DNA of 64,000 nucleotides from an uncultured bacterium (GTDB lineage: Bacteria; Planctomycetota; Phycisphaerae; Phycisphaerales; UBA1924). Below the pieces are notes generated by a model. The model made no database searches, was not told where the DNA came from, and was given only the letters and a program-made list of their open reading frames with translations. The stretch covers positions 1-64,000 of the forward strand of contig CAILKP010000069.1 in assembly GCA_903834785.1 (NCBI GenBank), in the 5' to 3' direction. The translations under genes were made by a program, and so were the position numbers. Below, piece by piece: positions 63,238 to 64,000 of the stretch; the first letter of the stretch is position 1, and each line of letters starts with the position of its first letter.

Positions 63238-64000
63238 TTACTTCGGTGTGTTGGCCGGGGCCGGGGCCGGCGTGTTACCGCCACCCTGCCGCTGACGCCG
63301 GTTGCCGCCACCGTTGTTGTTGCCACCGCCATTATCGCCGCCGGCGTTGTTGTTCCGCGCCGGGCGGGCGCCATCGCCGCCACCACCTCCGGGGCCGCCG
63401 CCGTCGTTGCCGCGCTCGGGCAGCTTGGCCACCTGCTCGGGGGTCAGCAGCGCCTTGACCTGCTCGATGGTCTTGGTCTCAAGCTCGCGCCGGGCCGTGC
63501 GGACCTTGGTCATTTCCTCGTTGTTGCCGCCGCCCATCATGTTCTGGAGGCTGAAGTTCTCCTCCTGGGCGTCCTGGGCCTTCTCGGCCTGATCGTTCAG
63601 GGCGTTGTTGCGCTGATCAAAGTCGGCCTTGATGGCCTCGAGCGACTTCTTGGTCGTTGCATCGAGTTCCATCGCCGCCGCGGCATCGATCACCCGCGTG
63701 CCGTACCGCGTCGTGCGGTAGATCTGCGGGTACGACTCCTTGCGGAACTCGGCGTTGAACTTGGCCTGCTCCTCACCCGCCAGCAGACCCTCGATCTGCT
63801 TGGCATAGCGGCGGTTGGCGTCACGCACCCGCATCGCAGCCTGACGGCCTTCCTCGATCATCTTGTTGATCTCGGTCATGTCGCCGCCGGCAAAGGCCTC
63901 CCGCAGCGTGTTGCCCTGGCTCATGGCCTTCTCATTGACCTCGTTGCGCTTGACCAGCAGCCCGTCCAAGTCGACCTCGTAGCTGTCCAGAACCGGCGCC
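63238..64000 (-). CDS. secreted helical protein of an LTxxQ-like family, paralog 3 (C-terminal part)
   Basis: At least 254 residues; the frame runs off the window edge, so the N-terminus is missing. Visible are YPQIYRTTRYGTRVIDAAAAM, which parallels the YPxIYRPTHGxRV motif of paralogs 1 and 2, VRTARRELETKTIEQVKALLTPEQVAKLPERG, and a long Gly/Asn/Arg-rich tail that ends the protein. The tail is compositionally simple and probably disordered. Function unknown. Confidence 0.7.
   Translation of the reverse strand, partial: APVLDSYEVDLDGLLVKRNEVNEKAMSQGNTLREAFAGGDMTEINKMIEEGRQAAMRVRDANRRYAKQIEGLLAGEEQAKFNAEFRKESYPQIYRTTRYGTRVIDAAAAMELDATTKKSLEAIKADFDQRNNALNDQAEKAQDAQEENFSLQNMMGGGNNEEMTKVRTARRELETKTIEQVKALLTPEQVAKLPERGNDGGGPGGGGGDGARPARNNNAGGDNGGGNNNGGGNRRQRQGGGNTPAPAPANTPK

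Overview
The window is GC-rich bacterial DNA. It most resembles the planctomycete class Phycisphaerae. The signs are secreted proteins ending in a short VPTPGA-type segment, one hydrophobic helix and an Arg cluster; a LEPR-like N-terminus on a surface protein; a planctomycete-style EF-Tu switch I and an enlarged SecE; a TPR protein carrying two RNA-polymerase-alpha-CTD-like domains; and DUF2231 joined to a cytochrome domain. The assignment is inference from protein features. No 16S gene is present. I found no CRISPR array, insertion sequence, phage gene or rRNA.

Layout. 1-9.1 kb: partial TspO, a DUF2231/cytochrome c'-like protein, transketolase, a palindrome cluster, a deoxyhypusine-synthase-like enzyme, a sensor kinase, an aldo/keto reductase and a PhnP-like metallohydrolase. 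9.1-15.3 kb: a complete seven-gene Mrp-type Na+/H+ antiporter operon (mnhA to mnhG, minus strand). 15.4-19.0 kb: a translation/secretion block read leftward, tRNA-Thr, tuf, rpmG, tRNA-Trp, secE, nusG. 19.3-31.5 kb: a STAS protein, a GH78-GH43 fusion lipoprotein, N-carbamoylputrescine amidase, a TPR/O-GlcNAc-transferase-like protein, a QueD-like protein, a secreted unknown and an FN3-calpain surface protein. 31.7-35.6 kb: three CTERM-anchored secreted proteins around the TPR-alpha-CTD protein.

36.0-42.3 kb holds the most unusual locus. A SET-domain methyltransferase gene lies 3 bp before a 1,728-residue single-module NRPS of the epsilon-polylysine-synthetase (Pls/PosA) type, and a Nudix hydrolase gene follows 3 bp later. 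The NRPS is fused at its C-terminus to an extra DUF418/HGSNAT-like acyltransferase membrane domain. The arrangement predicts a homopoly-amino-acid or acyl-amino-acid product whose amines could be methylated or acylated. The product itself is inference.

42.4-57.7 kb: a CTERM-bearing PhoD phosphatase, then a full type II secretion operon (gspE-F-G-H-I-J-K, then PilN/PilO/PilP-like L-M-C equivalents, then gspD). 57.9-64 kb: a secreted SOUL-domain protein, a DinB-like protein and three related secreted helical proteins, the last cut by the window edge.

Genes are tightly packed, often with 4-bp overlaps inside operons. Strong hairpin terminators separate most units.
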